From positions 1 to 64,000 of the forward strand of contig CAWIWF010000006.1 of NCBI GenBank assembly GCA_963839815.1: a DNA stretch of 64,000 nt, read 5' to 3'. Shown piece by piece: positions 9,282 through 17,540 of this stretch. Each line of letters starts with the position of its first letter. Position 1 is the stretch's first letter. The notes below the pieces were generated by a model that saw nothing but the letters and a program-made list of their open reading frames with translations, had not been told where the DNA came from and made no database searches. A program made the translations under genes and the position numbers. Source of the DNA: JACVRM01 sp963839815 (GTDB lineage: Bacteria > Actinomycetota > Thermoleophilia > Gaiellales > Gaiellaceae).

Positions 9282-10421
9282 CTAGTCGCGAACACGCGCG
9301 GTGGCCGCGACCGTCCGGTGGGCCAGGTCGCGCACGACGGCCGTGAGACCCTCGGTACGACCGACCGCGAGTTGCTCCTCCCCCTCGGTGCGGCCGAGGT
9401 CGAGCGCGGCGACCAGCGACGCCGAGCCGAGCTCGTTAGCGACCGGCTCCACCAGCTCGACGAGCTCCCGGGCGAGCTCCCGCGCGGGCGCGAGCCGCTC
9501 CGCCGCCGGGTGCAGCAGCTCAGCGTCGAGCCCCCGCCGCAGCGCCGCCCAGCGGTTCTGCAGGTAGACGGCGCGGCCCGGCGGGTCGTAGGCGACCGGC
9601 GCGCCCCGGGCAGCCGTGACGACCAGCGCCTGGACGAGCGCCGCCAGCGCCGCCGACCGCCCGACGCTCGTGGGCTGGTCGGGCATCCGCACCTCGAGCG
9701 TCCCGAACCGCGGGTGGGGACGGATGTCCCACCACAGCATCGTGTAGTCCGGGATCAGGCCGACGCGGACGAGCCGGTCGACGAACGCCTGCCACTCCCC
9801 CATGCTCCGGAAGGCGGGCGGCGCGGCACTGCGAGGCAACTGCGCGAGCACCTCCGCGCGGTTCGACGCCAGCCCGGTCTCCTCGCCGGCCACATACGGC
9901 GAGTTCGCGGAGAGTGCGAGCACCACCGGCAGCCACTGCAGTGCGCCTTCGAGCGCCCGGTGACAAGTGTCCGCGTCGGGCATGCCGACATGCACGTGCA
10001 GGCCGTTGACGCCCTGGCGGCGCGCCGAGACACCCGCATAGTCGACGAACACCCGGTAGCGCTCCTCGTCGGCGATCGGCTGCTCCTCCGGGCGGCTGAC
10101 CGGATGCGTGCCGGTCGCGACGAGCAGGAGGCCCCGCTCACGCGCCAGGGTTCCGACCGCCTCCCGCAGCGCGCCGAGCCGCTCGCCTGCTTGTGCGGCG
10201 CCGTCGCAGATGCCGGTCGTGAGCTCGAGGACGCTGGCGAAGAGCTCCTTCTTGGCCTCGCCCTCGAGCTCGAGCGCCGCAGCGGCGTCGATCACCTCGG
10301 CGGCGCGCGGCTCGAGTAGCAGCGTGTCGTCGCGGACGAGCATGAGCTCCTCCTCGAGGCCGAGCGACCACGGTGCGCTCGCGCCCCAGCCCGCCTCGCC
10401 GCTGCGCTCGTCCCCACCCAT
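9282..10421 (-). CDS. GCS2-family carboxylate-amine ligase (glutamate-cysteine ligase type)
   Basis: 379 residues starting at ATG 10421. The family signature SLGLEEELMLV is near the N-terminus, and the metal/ATP region VNGLHVHVGMPD is near residues 135-145, followed by SANSPYVAGEETGLASNRAEVL and IRPHPRFGTLEVRMPDQPT. These fit YbdK/GCS2 proteins, which join an amino group to a glutamate-like carboxylate using ATP. The length is normal. Whether it makes gamma-glutamylcysteine or another conjugate cannot be told from sequence. It was followed in the same operon by the HMA gene. Confidence 0.8.
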   Translation of the reverse strand: MGGDERSGEAGWGASAPWSLGLEEELMLVRDDTLLLEPRAAEVIDAAAALELEGEAKKELFASVLELTTGICDGAAQAGERLGALREAVGTLARERGLLLVATGTHPVSRPEEQPIADEERYRVFVDYAGVSARRQGVNGLHVHVGMPDADTCHRALEGALQWLPVVLALSANSPYVAGEETGLASNRAEVLAQLPRSAAPPAFRSMGEWQAFVDRLVRVGLIPDYTMLWWDIRPHPRFGTLEVRMPDQPTSVGRSAALAALVQALVVTAARGAPVAYDPPGRAVYLQNRWAALRRGLDAELLHPAAERLAPARELARELVELVEPVANELGSASLVAALDLGRTEGEEQLAVGRTEGLTAVVRDLAHRTVAATARVRD

Positions 10422-10464
10422 CGCGGCATGATCGCCGCTCCGCCCGGCCGGTGCGCGCGCAGAG

Positions 10465-10496
10465 ACACCGAAGGCCCTGGTGCGGGCCTTCGGTGT
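10465..10496 (-). terminator. Hairpin after htrA (distal)
   Basis: Perfect 12-base stem ACACCGAAGGCC / GGCCTTCGGTGT around an 8-base loop, between the htrA stop and the start of the GCS2 gene on the same strand. There is no long T-run, as is common in high-GC genomes. Confidence 0.55.
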
Positions 10497-10514
10497 ATCG
10501 GGGGGAGAGGAGTT

Positions 10515-10536
10515 GGCCCCGCCCGGAGGCGGGGCC
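10515..10536 (-). terminator. Hairpin after htrA (proximal)
   Basis: Nine-base perfect stem GGCCCCGCC / GGCGGGGCC with a CGGA tetraloop, 12 bases past the htrA stop. With the second hairpin just beyond it, this probably separates htrA from the GCS2/HMA operon. Confidence 0.55.
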
Positions 10537-10547
10537 GTGCAGGACGG

Positions 10548-11759
10548 CTAGCCGCGAGGGGAGGAAGGCTGCCGTCCAAGCTCTACGGTTACGACGATGC
10601 GCCCGCCGCTCCGGCGGACGTCGAGCTTGACGCTGTCCCCGGGGTCCTTGCCGGAGACGATGTCGCGCAGGCGTTCCACGTCGGTGACACGCCGCCCGTC
10701 GGCGGCGACGATGATGTCGCCGCCGATCACCCAGCTCTCCCCGTCGACCGTCACGTGTTGGTCTCCGGCGCGGAGCCGGGCCCGGGCGGCGCCGGAGTCG
10801 GGATAGACCTCGGCGACGAGCAGGCCGGTGCGGACCGGCAGGCGGAAGAGTTCCGCGATCTCGGGCGTGATCGCCTGCGCCGCGATGCCGAGCTCTGCGT
10901 GCTCGACGCGTCCGCGATCGATGATCTCGGCGACGACGTCCTTGACCGTGTTGATCGGCACGGCGAAGCCGATGCCGATGTTGCCGCCGTTGCCCGTGGC
11001 GATCTGGGTGTTGACGCCGATGACCCGTCCGGACGCGCTCAGCAGCGGCCCACCCGAGTTGCCCTGGTTGATGGCGGCGTCGGTCTGGATTACGTGGTCG
11101 ATCAGATACTGGTTCGGCGCCTGGATCTCGCGGCCGACGGCGCTGACGATGCCCGCCGTGACCGTGCGCTCGTAGCCGAGTGGGTTGCCGATGGCGACGA
11201 CCTCGTCGCCGACGCGGACGGCGTCGGAGTTGCCGAGCTGGAGCGGGGTCAGGGCGCGCGAGTCGGCGTCGATCGCCAGCACTGCGAGGTCGGTGGAGGG
11301 ATCCTTGCCGACGACGCGGGCGTCGAGGCTCTCGTTGTTCGAGAAGCTGACCTTGATCTCCGAGGCGCCCTCGACGACGTGGTAGTTGGTGACGATGTAG
11401 CCGGCCTTGTCGATCACGAAGCCGGAGCCGAGCCCCCGCTGCTGCTGGTCAGGAAGGAAGCCGAAGGGATCGCCCGACTCGACGGTGGTGGAGGTCGAGA
11501 CGCGGACGACGGCGGGGCGGCTGCGGCGGTAGATCTCGCCGATCGTCAGCCGCTGCCCGCCGTCGCGGAAGCGGGAGGAGTTGGAGGAGGGAGCAGTGAT
11601 CGAGGCGTCGAGCGCGAGACCGGCATCGCCGAAGGGGGTGTCCTCGGCGTCGATGTCCCAGAGCACGGCCGCGCCCGCCAGTGCGACGGCGCCGCCGGCA
11701 AAAGCGGCGACGACGAGCGCGGCACCCTGTGTGAGGTATCCCGTCGGAATGCGTCGCAT
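10548..11759 (-). CDS. HtrA/DegP-type serine protease with PDZ domain
   Basis: 403 residues. An N-terminal membrane segment (residues 12-34) anchors an extracytoplasmic trypsin-like protease. The catalytic triad is visible as H127 (TNYHVVEG), D157 (DPSTDLAVL) and S235 (GNSGGPLL). A C-terminal PDZ domain follows (LGIAAQAITPEIAELF... GDIIVAADGRRVTDVERL). The family degrades or refolds damaged envelope proteins. It lies on the same strand after phoU but 240 bases away, so it probably has its own promoter. A second HtrA lies at 42688. Confidence 0.88.
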   Translation of the reverse strand: MRRIPTGYLTQGAALVVAAFAGGAVALAGAAVLWDIDAEDTPFGDAGLALDASITAPSSNSSRFRDGGQRLTIGEIYRRSRPAVVRVSTSTTVESGDPFGFLPDQQQRGLGSGFVIDKAGYIVTNYHVVEGASEIKVSFSNNESLDARVVGKDPSTDLAVLAIDADSRALTPLQLGNSDAVRVGDEVVAIGNPLGYERTVTAGIVSAVGREIQAPNQYLIDHVIQTDAAINQGNSGGPLLSASGRVIGVNTQIATGNGGNIGIGFAVPINTVKDVVAEIIDRGRVEHAELGIAAQAITPEIAELFRLPVRTGLLVAEVYPDSGAARARLRAGDQHVTVDGESWVIGGDIIVAADGRRVTDVERLRDIVSGKDPGDSVKLDVRRSGGRIVVTVELGRQPSSPRG

Positions 11760-11999
11760 GAATCGCGTTATAACGCCCTCCTCTTGGGAGTCCGTGAGCG
11801 GAGGTTGAGCCGCCGCTCCCGTTCTGTTAAGGACTGTTGGGAGCCGCCCTGCTCAGTCGGGCGCCGTCAGCCCGAGCTCGCCGTCCTCGGGCGTCTCGGA
11901 GGTCCGGCTGGGAGGCAGCCGCATCGACAGCGTCCGCTGCCCACCACTGTCCCGCCCTCACCCTCGCGTCCGGGCCGAACAGGTCGGCTGGGAGCTCGC

Positions 12000-12692
12000 T
12001 CACGCGTCGGGATGCGAGGCGTCGGTGAACTCGCGGAACTCGCCGGTGACGAGGTACGCGGTCTGCTCGCCGATGTCGACGGCGTGGTCGCCGATCCGCT
12101 CCAGGCAGCGCGAGACGATGATCATGCGCAGCCCCCACTCGCGCAGCTTGGGGTTGCCCCCGAGCGCCAGCACGTGCTGCACGGCTCGGCGGTTGGCGCG
12201 ATCGATCAGCTCGTCGAGGTCGACGAGCGACTCGGCGCCCGCGAGATCCCGCTCGATGAACGACTGCAGCGCCACCTTGATCATCTCCTCGCCCCGGGCC
12301 CCCATCTCCTCGAACGCCTCGATCAGCTTGGCGTCGGGGGCGACGTCGTAGACCAGCTTCGTCAGCTTGGCGATGGTGACGCAGAGGTCGGCAACCCGCT
12401 CGAGCGAGAGGTTGATGTGGATGACCGCGAGGACGAAGCGCAGGTCGCTCGCCACCGGCGTCTGCCGGGCGAGCAGCAGCTCTACGCCGCTCTCGATCGC
12501 GATATAGCGGCTGTCGACCTCGTCGTCGAAGGCGATCACCTCGTCGGCGAGCTCCGGGTCGCGCTCCTTGAGCGCCTGGATCGCGCCGCGGAGGGAGCGC
12601 ATGCAGAGCTCCCCTTCCTCCATCAGCGTCGCCTGAAGCAGGTCGAGGTCCCGCTGAAGACCGATGCGCATGCCTGGCGGACGGTGGGCCAT
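12000..12692 (-). CDS. phoU: Phosphate-specific transport regulator PhoU
   Basis: 230 residues starting at ATG 12692, two bases after the pstB stop. It has two PhoU repeats of three-helix type, marked by EEGELCMRSLRGAIQALKERD / VIHINLSLERVADLCVTIAKL and EMGARGEEMIKVALQSFIERD / IIVSRCLERIGDHAVDIGEQ. The conserved ERxxD(L/H) motif appears in each repeat. PhoU links Pst transport activity to the histidine kinase and damps the phosphate-starvation response when phosphate is plentiful. It is the last gene of the pst operon. Confidence 0.93.
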   Translation of the reverse strand: MAHRPPGMRIGLQRDLDLLQATLMEEGELCMRSLRGAIQALKERDPELADEVIAFDDEVDSRYIAIESGVELLLARQTPVASDLRFVLAVIHINLSLERVADLCVTIAKLTKLVYDVAPDAKLIEAFEEMGARGEEMIKVALQSFIERDLAGAESLVDLDELIDRANRRAVQHVLALGGNPKLREWGLRMIIVSRCLERIGDHAVDIGEQTAYLVTGEFREFTDASHPDA

Positions 12693-12694
12693 CG

Positions 12695-13561
12695 TCAGCC
12701 GAACCGGCCCGTGACGTAGTCCTCGGTGCGCTTGTCGCTCGGCTGCGTGAAGATCCTGTCGGTCGAGTCGTACTCGACGAGGATCCCCGTGCGCTGTCCC
12801 TCCTCGCCGCGCGTGACGCTGAAGAAGGCCGTCATGTCCGCGACCCGCGCGGCCTGCTGCATGTTGTGCGTGACGACGACGATCGTGTAGTCGCGCTTCA
12901 GCTCGTGCATGAGGTCCTCGATCCGGGTGGTCGCGATCGGGTCGAGCGCCGAGGCCGGCTCGTCCATGAGGATGACCTCGGGCTCGACGGCGAGGCAGCG
13001 CGCGATGCAGAGCCGCTGCTGCTGCCCGCCGGAGAGGCCGAGCGCGCTCGCTTTGAGACGATCCTTGACCTCGTCCCAGAGCGCAGCCTGCTGAAGGGCG
13101 CGCTCGATCCGGTCCTCGAGATCGTCGGTCATGCCGAGCACGCGGGGACCGAAGGCGACGTTGTCGTAGATTGATTTGGGGAACGGGTTCGGCTTCTGGA
13201 AGACCATGCCGATCCGCTTCCGCACCTCGACCGGGTCGACGTCGGAGCCGTAGAGGTCCTGACCCCGGTAGAGGATCGAGCCGTGGATCTCCGCGCCCGG
13301 GATGAGCGCGTTCATGTGGTTGAAGCAGCGGATGAACGTGCTCTTGCCGCAGCCGGACGGTCCGATGAAGGCGGTGACGAAGTTGCGGTAGATCTCGAGC
13401 GAGACCTCCTGGAGCGCCATGTTGCCGCTGTACGAGACGCCGAGATCCTGGACGTCGAAGACGACCTCGCGTAGCTCCCGCGACGGCAGCGGGCGCCGCT
13501 CCGTCGCGGTGCTCACGTTCACGCCGGGGATTGTGACAGCCCGAGCCTGCACCTCGGTCAC
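12695..13561 (-). CDS. pstB: Phosphate ABC transporter ATP-binding protein
   Basis: 288 residues. The start is the GTG at 13561, directly after the pstA TAA at 13564. Walker A GPSGCGKST, Q-loop MVFQKPNPFPKSIYDNVAFGPR (the PstB-specific form), ABC signature LSGGQQQRL, Walker B VILMDEPASALDP and the H-loop VVVTHNMQQA are all present. It supplies ATP hydrolysis for the PstCA channel at the inner face of the membrane. Confidence 0.95.
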   Translation of the reverse strand: MTEVQARAVTIPGVNVSTATERRPLPSRELREVVFDVQDLGVSYSGNMALQEVSLEIYRNFVTAFIGPSGCGKSTFIRCFNHMNALIPGAEIHGSILYRGQDLYGSDVDPVEVRKRIGMVFQKPNPFPKSIYDNVAFGPRVLGMTDDLEDRIERALQQAALWDEVKDRLKASALGLSGGQQQRLCIARCLAVEPEVILMDEPASALDPIATTRIEDLMHELKRDYTIVVVTHNMQQAARVADMTAFFSVTRGEEGQRTGILVEYDSTDRIFTQPSDKRTEDYVTGRFG

Positions 13562-13563
13562 GG

Positions 13564-14439
13564 TTACCACCTCTTCTCGTAGCGGTTGCGGAGCCAGATC
13601 GCGAACGCGTTGAGGGTCAGCAGAATCGCGAGCAGCACGATGATGGCCGCCGCGGCGAGGATGCGGAACTCGTCCTGCGGTCGCGACGTCCACTGGAAGA
13701 TCTGGATGGGCAGCGCCGTGAAGTCGCCCAGCAGGGTCGGATCGAAGGCCACGTAGGCCGCGGCTCCGACGAGGAGCAGGGGCGCCGTCTCGCCGAGCCC
13801 GCGAGAGAGCGCCAGGATCGTGCCGGTCGCGATCCCGGGCGTCGAGGCCGGCAGCACCTGCCGCCAGACCACCTGCCACTTGGTCGCCCCGAGCGCGTAG
13901 GCCCCCTGGCGGATCGAGTCCGGTACGGCGCGGATCGCCTCCCGCGCGGCGATGATCACCGTCGGCAGCACGAGCAGGGTCAGGATCATCGCCCCCGCGA
14001 GCAGCACCCGGCCCAGCCCGAGCCCGCGCACGAGGAAGGCGAGGCCGAGGATGCCGTACACGATCGACGGCACGGCCGCGAGGTTCTGGATGTTGACCTC
14101 GAGCAGCCGGTTGTACCAACGGTCCCGCTGGGCGTACTCCTCCAGGTAGATCGCCGTCGCGACGCCGATCGGGACGGTAAAGGCGAGCAGCAGCACGCCC
14201 AGGTAGACGGTCGCCAGAATGGCCGGACGCGCACCGGCGATCTGCGGGTCCTCGGACGGCGGCTCGAGCAGGAGCACGAGGTCGGTCCACTGCAGACCCT
14301 TGACCAGCACCTGGGCGATCAGCGCGCCGAGCGTGACCATGCCGATGCCGAGCGAGGCGATCAGGAAGGCGAGGAAGAGCCGGCCGCGCCAGAGCCCGCG
14401 GGGCCTCTCGGAGCGCAGGGCAGGAGCGGCGGCGCTCAC
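13564..14439 (-). CDS. pstA: Phosphate ABC transporter permease PstA
   Basis: 291 residues starting at GTG 14439, which overlaps the pstC stop (GTGA). Six hydrophobic segments, beginning with FLAFLIASLGIGMVTLGALIA, surround the permease EAA-type loop REAIRAVPDSIRQGAYALGATKWQVVWRQVLP. EEYAQRD...NRLLEVNIQNLAAVPSIVYGILG is the usual PstA/PstC motif. It forms the phosphate channel with PstC. Confidence 0.94.
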   Translation of the reverse strand: MSAAAPALRSERPRGLWRGRLFLAFLIASLGIGMVTLGALIAQVLVKGLQWTDLVLLLEPPSEDPQIAGARPAILATVYLGVLLLAFTVPIGVATAIYLEEYAQRDRWYNRLLEVNIQNLAAVPSIVYGILGLAFLVRGLGLGRVLLAGAMILTLLVLPTVIIAAREAIRAVPDSIRQGAYALGATKWQVVWRQVLPASTPGIATGTILALSRGLGETAPLLLVGAAAYVAFDPTLLGDFTALPIQIFQWTSRPQDEFRILAAAAIIVLLAILLTLNAFAIWLRNRYEKRW

Positions 14440-15365
14440 TCGTAGACCTCGCGGAAGCGGCGAACGAGCCGGATCGCGAACAGGTTCATCACGAAGGTCA
14501 TGACGAAGAGCGTCGCCCCGACCGCGAAGATCGTCTTGTACTCGATCGAACCGGTGGGCACGTCGCCCTGGCCGGTGGCGGCGATGAACGCCGTCATGGT
14601 CTGGATCTCCTCGCGCGGGTCGAGCGTGAGCTGCGGCAGTCCGCCGGCGGCGACCAGCACGATCATGGTCTCGCCGATCGCGCGGGAGATGCCGAGCACG
14701 AACGAGGCGATGATCCCCGAGATGGCCGCCGGGACGACGATGCGAGTCGAGACCTGCAGCCGGGTCGAGCCGAGCGCGTAGGCGCCGTCGCGGAGGTCCC
14801 GCGGCACCGCGGCCATCGCGTCCTCCGAGATCGAGCCGACCGTGGGGATGAGCATGATCCCCATCACGAGCCCGGCAGCAAGCGCGTTGAAGGGGCCGAC
14901 CGAGATGCCGACGTCGCCGATCAGCGGCGTCACGAAGGTGAGTGCGAAGAACCCGTAGACGACGGTGGGAATGCCGGCGAGCACCTCGAGCGCGGGCTTC
15001 ATGACCAGCCGCGTGCGCCGGCGCGCGTACTCGCTCAGAAAGATGGCCGCGCCGAGCCCAAAGGGGATGCAGACCACGCAGGCGATCGCGGTGATCAGCA
15101 GCGTGCCGGCGACGAGCGGCAGGACGCCGAAGCTCGACGGCGAGAAGAGCGGCGTCCACTCGGTGCCCGTCAGGTAGTCGACGATCGAGATCTCGCGGAA
15201 GAAGTCGATCGCCGGCTTGAACAGGGCGATAACGATCCCGAGCGTGGTCGCGACCGACAGGAGCGCACAGAGGGCGAGGACGCCCTTCACGACGTCCTCG
15301 CCCCATCGCCTGCGCGCGGCGCGGAGCCGGATGGGCGCCGCGCCGGTTGCCTCCTGTGTTCCCAC
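14436..15365 (-). CDS. pstC: Phosphate ABC transporter permease PstC
   Basis: 309 residues starting at GTG 15365, 17 bases after the pstS stop. The motifs GLGAAIFLSEYARRR, LAGIPTVVYGFFALTFV and the EAA loop AMAAVPRDLRDGAYALGSTRLQV match PstC. Six membrane segments are visible. It pairs with PstA through tightly overlapped translation. Confidence 0.94.
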   Translation of the reverse strand: MGTQEATGAAPIRLRAARRRWGEDVVKGVLALCALLSVATTLGIVIALFKPAIDFFREISIVDYLTGTEWTPLFSPSSFGVLPLVAGTLLITAIACVVCIPFGLGAAIFLSEYARRRTRLVMKPALEVLAGIPTVVYGFFALTFVTPLIGDVGISVGPFNALAAGLVMGIMLIPTVGSISEDAMAAVPRDLRDGAYALGSTRLQVSTRIVVPAAISGIIASFVLGISRAIGETMIVLVAAGGLPQLTLDPREEIQTMTAFIAATGQGDVPTGSIEYKTIFAVGATLFVMTFVMNLFAIRLVRRFREVYE

Positions 15366-15382
15366 GGCGTCCTGAGCCTCCC

Positions 15383-16357
15383 CTATGCCGGGCTCGTAAT
15401 TGCGACGTTGTACTGGCGCTTGGCCTTGGCGAGCTGCTTCCTTGTCAGCGGCACCATGTCGGCGGCCTTCGCGATTACCACCTCGTTGGCAATCATGAAG
15501 CGGACGTACGCCTTCACCACCGCGCGCTGGAATGCCGTCCGCTTGACGTAGATGAACAGGCCCCGCGAGAGCGGCTTGTAGTCCCGGCTCTGCACCCGCG
15601 CGACGTTCGGCGAGACGCAGCCGCCGCCCGAGTTGACCTGGAGCAGCTTGAGCCGGTCTCGGTTCTCGAGGTAGTAGGAGAGCCCGAAGTAGCCGAGCGC
15701 TCCGCGGTCACCGGCGACACCCTGCACGAGCACGTTGTCGTTCTCGCTCGGCGAGTAGTCCGACCGGCTCTGCTTCGCCTTGCCGTTGATCTTCTCGGTG
15801 AAGAACTCGAACGTGCCGGAGTCGGTGCCCGGCCCGTAGAGCTTGAGCTTGACGTCCGGGAACTGCGGGCGGACGTCCTTCCAGTTGTCCAGCTTGGACC
15901 CCTTGTCCCAGATCCGCTTGAGCTCCTCGGTCGTGAGGCAGTTGGCCCAGGTGTTGCCCTTGCTGGTGACGAGCGAGATGCCGTCGTTCGCGACCAGGAA
16001 CTGGATGTAGCGGATCCCTGAGGAGTGGCACTTGGCCGCCTCCGAGTACTTGATCGGGCGCGATGCGTTGGCCATGTCGGTCTCGCCCTTGCAGAAGCGC
16101 TCGAAGCCGCCGCCGGTCCCGGACACACCGACCGTGACCTGCGCACCCTTGTTCGCCCGCTGGAACCTCTCGGCGGAGGCCTGAGCGAAGGGTGCGACGG
16201 TGCTCGAGCCATCCATCGAGATCTGCCCCGAGACCGTCCGTGCCGCCGGTGTCGCGTTGGCAGCCGGGCGGGCGGAGCCGACCGATGCGGCCGTGGCGGC
16301 GAGTGCGGCGACGGCGCTGACGAGCAGCCCGAGCCTGAGCAGTGACGTGCGTTTCAT
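15383..16357 (-). CDS. pstS: Phosphate-binding protein PstS, non-lipidated form
   Basis: 324 residues. The ATG at 16357 follows GGAGGG at good spacing. The signal peptide (LLRLGLLVSAVAALAATAASVGSA) contains no cysteine, so the product should be released rather than lipid-anchored. Phosphate-contact regions are conserved: SMDGSSTVAPFAQA, VSGTGGGFERFC, GTDSGTFEFF and RSDYSPSENDNVLV. It sits directly upstream of pstC and has a PHO box 70 bases upstream. It differs from the second PstS upstream, which has a lipobox. Confidence 0.92.
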   Translation of the reverse strand: MKRTSLLRLGLLVSAVAALAATAASVGSARPAANATPAARTVSGQISMDGSSTVAPFAQASAERFQRANKGAQVTVGVSGTGGGFERFCKGETDMANASRPIKYSEAAKCHSSGIRYIQFLVANDGISLVTSKGNTWANCLTTEELKRIWDKGSKLDNWKDVRPQFPDVKLKLYGPGTDSGTFEFFTEKINGKAKQSRSDYSPSENDNVLVQGVAGDRGALGYFGLSYYLENRDRLKLLQVNSGGGCVSPNVARVQSRDYKPLSRGLFIYVKRTAFQRAVVKAYVRFMIANEVVIAKAADMVPLTRKQLAKAKRQYNVAITSPA

Positions 16358-16427
16358 GGCGCTGTTCCCTCCAGACGTTGGTTGACCGCCGCGAGTGTTC
16401 GTCCGGCGGCCACCCGGTTGGGCTAAA

Positions 16428-16460
16428 AGGGGGTGAAGCTCTCGTGACGCTCTGGTGAAG
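16428..16460 (-). promoter_or_regulatory. PHO box upstream of pstS
   Basis: On the minus strand three head-to-tail 11-mers follow without a gap: CTTCACCAGAG, CGTCACGAGAG, CTTCACCCCCT. This is the direct-repeat plan of actinobacterial PhoP/PhoB sites (TTCACC every 11 bases). The array ends 70 bases before the pstS ATG and abuts the stop of the upstream pstS paralogue at 16462. It is a strong candidate target for the PhoB-like regulator at 20144. Confidence 0.75.
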
Positions 16461-16461
16461 G

Positions 16462-17463
16462 TCACTCGTCCTCCACGTCGATACCGCCACCCTCGAGCAC
16501 GGTCTGGGCGCGCGAAGCCTGCTCCGCCGTCAGCGGCACGAACCGCGCGCGCTCGGCGATCCCCTGCTGCTCGTCAATCACGAAGTCGAGAAACGCGTCC
16601 ACCTGCAGCTTCTGCAGCGCGTCCTCGCGGACGTACATCAGCAACGGCCGCGAGAGCGGGTACGACTCGTCCTGGACCGTCGCCTCGGTGGGCTCCACGC
16701 ACCCGTCGCCGCCGTCCAGCTCGAGCGTCTTGACGCGGCCCGTGTTCTCGATCGCGTAGGACAGGCCGAGGTAGCCAAGCCCTCCGGGACGCCCGGCCAC
16801 TGCCTCCACGATCACGTTGTCGTTCTCGCTCGCGCTGTAGTCGCTGCGGCTCGCGCCCTCCTCGCCCACGATCTCGCCGGTGAAGAAGTCGAACGTGCCG
16901 GAGTCGGTGCCCGGGCCGCCGAGCCGGAGCGCCTCGTCCGGATAACCGGGGTCGAGGTCGCGCCATTTGTCCACCTCTGAGCCCGGCCTCCAGATCTCGG
17001 CGAGCCGCTCGGTGGTGAGGCAGTCGGCCCAGTCGTTCTCCCGGCTTGCGATCACCGCGATGCCGTCGTTCGCGACGTGCAGCTCGAGAGAGTCGATGCC
17101 CCTCTTCGCGCACGTGGCCCGCTCGTCGTCCTCGATCGCGCGCGACGCGTTCGCGATATCGATCTCGCCGGCGCAGAACCTCTCGAGGCCGCCGCCGGTC
17201 CCGGAGGCGCCGACGCTGACGCGCACGCCGGGCTCGGCCTTGCGGAAGCGCTCGGCTGCGGCGGCGGCGAAGGGCTGCAGGGTGCTCGAGCCGTCGATCC
17301 GGATCCGGCCGGAGAGCTCCTCACCGTCGAACGCGCCGGTCGCCTCCCCGTCGCTCAGCGTCGTCGTCGGCGCGAGCTCGGCGCCGTTCGGCCGCTCGCG
17401 CCCGCAGCCGGAGCCGGCCGCCACCACCAGCGCGAGCGCACAGACGGCGAGGAGCCGGTGCAT
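16462..17463 (-). CDS. pstS: Second phosphate-binding protein PstS, lipoprotein form
   Basis: 333 residues starting at ATG 17463. The signal peptide ends in a lipobox (VVAAGSGC), so the mature protein should be tethered to the membrane. It has the same ligand regions as the neighbouring PstS: RIDGSSTLQPFAAA, GASGTGGGLERFC, GTDSGTFDFFTGE, RSDYSASENDNVIV. The two genes look like a tandem duplication that has diverged. It has its own PHO box 41 bases upstream. Confidence 0.9.
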   Translation of the reverse strand: MHRLLAVCALALVVAAGSGCGRERPNGAELAPTTTLSDGEATGAFDGEELSGRIRIDGSSTLQPFAAAAAERFRKAEPGVRVSVGASGTGGGLERFCAGEIDIANASRAIEDDERATCAKRGIDSLELHVANDGIAVIASRENDWADCLTTERLAEIWRPGSEVDKWRDLDPGYPDEALRLGGPGTDSGTFDFFTGEIVGEEGASRSDYSASENDNVIVEAVAGRPGGLGYLGLSYAIENTGRVKTLELDGGDGCVEPTEATVQDESYPLSRPLLMYVREDALQKLQVDAFLDFVIDEQQGIAERARFVPLTAEQASRAQTVLEGGGIDVEDE

Positions 17464-17503
17464 GCGGGCAGCCTCGCCGCGACGGCCCCGCGCCGGGGCA
17501 GCA

Positions 17504-17536
17504 GGCCGGTGAACAGGTGGTGGCGAAGTGGTGAAG
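17504..17536 (-). promoter_or_regulatory. PHO box upstream of the lipoprotein pstS
   Basis: Minus strand: CTTCACCACTT, CGCCACCACCT, GTTCACCGGCC, three contiguous 11-base units with the core TTCACC (the middle one degenerate). It lies between the Pit stop at 17541 and the pstS ATG at 17463. It has the same architecture as the box at 16428-16460. Confidence 0.72.
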
Positions 17537-17540
17537 CCCG

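Noticed and set aside
11827..12138. Leftward ORF beyond the phoU stop
   Set aside because: Arg-rich frame antisense or out of frame to phoU, with no recognisable motif.
13562..14290. Extended start of pstB giving a 531-residue protein
   Set aside because: The extra N-terminal part is pstA read out of frame; the GTG at 13561 right after the pstA stop gives a normal-length PstB.
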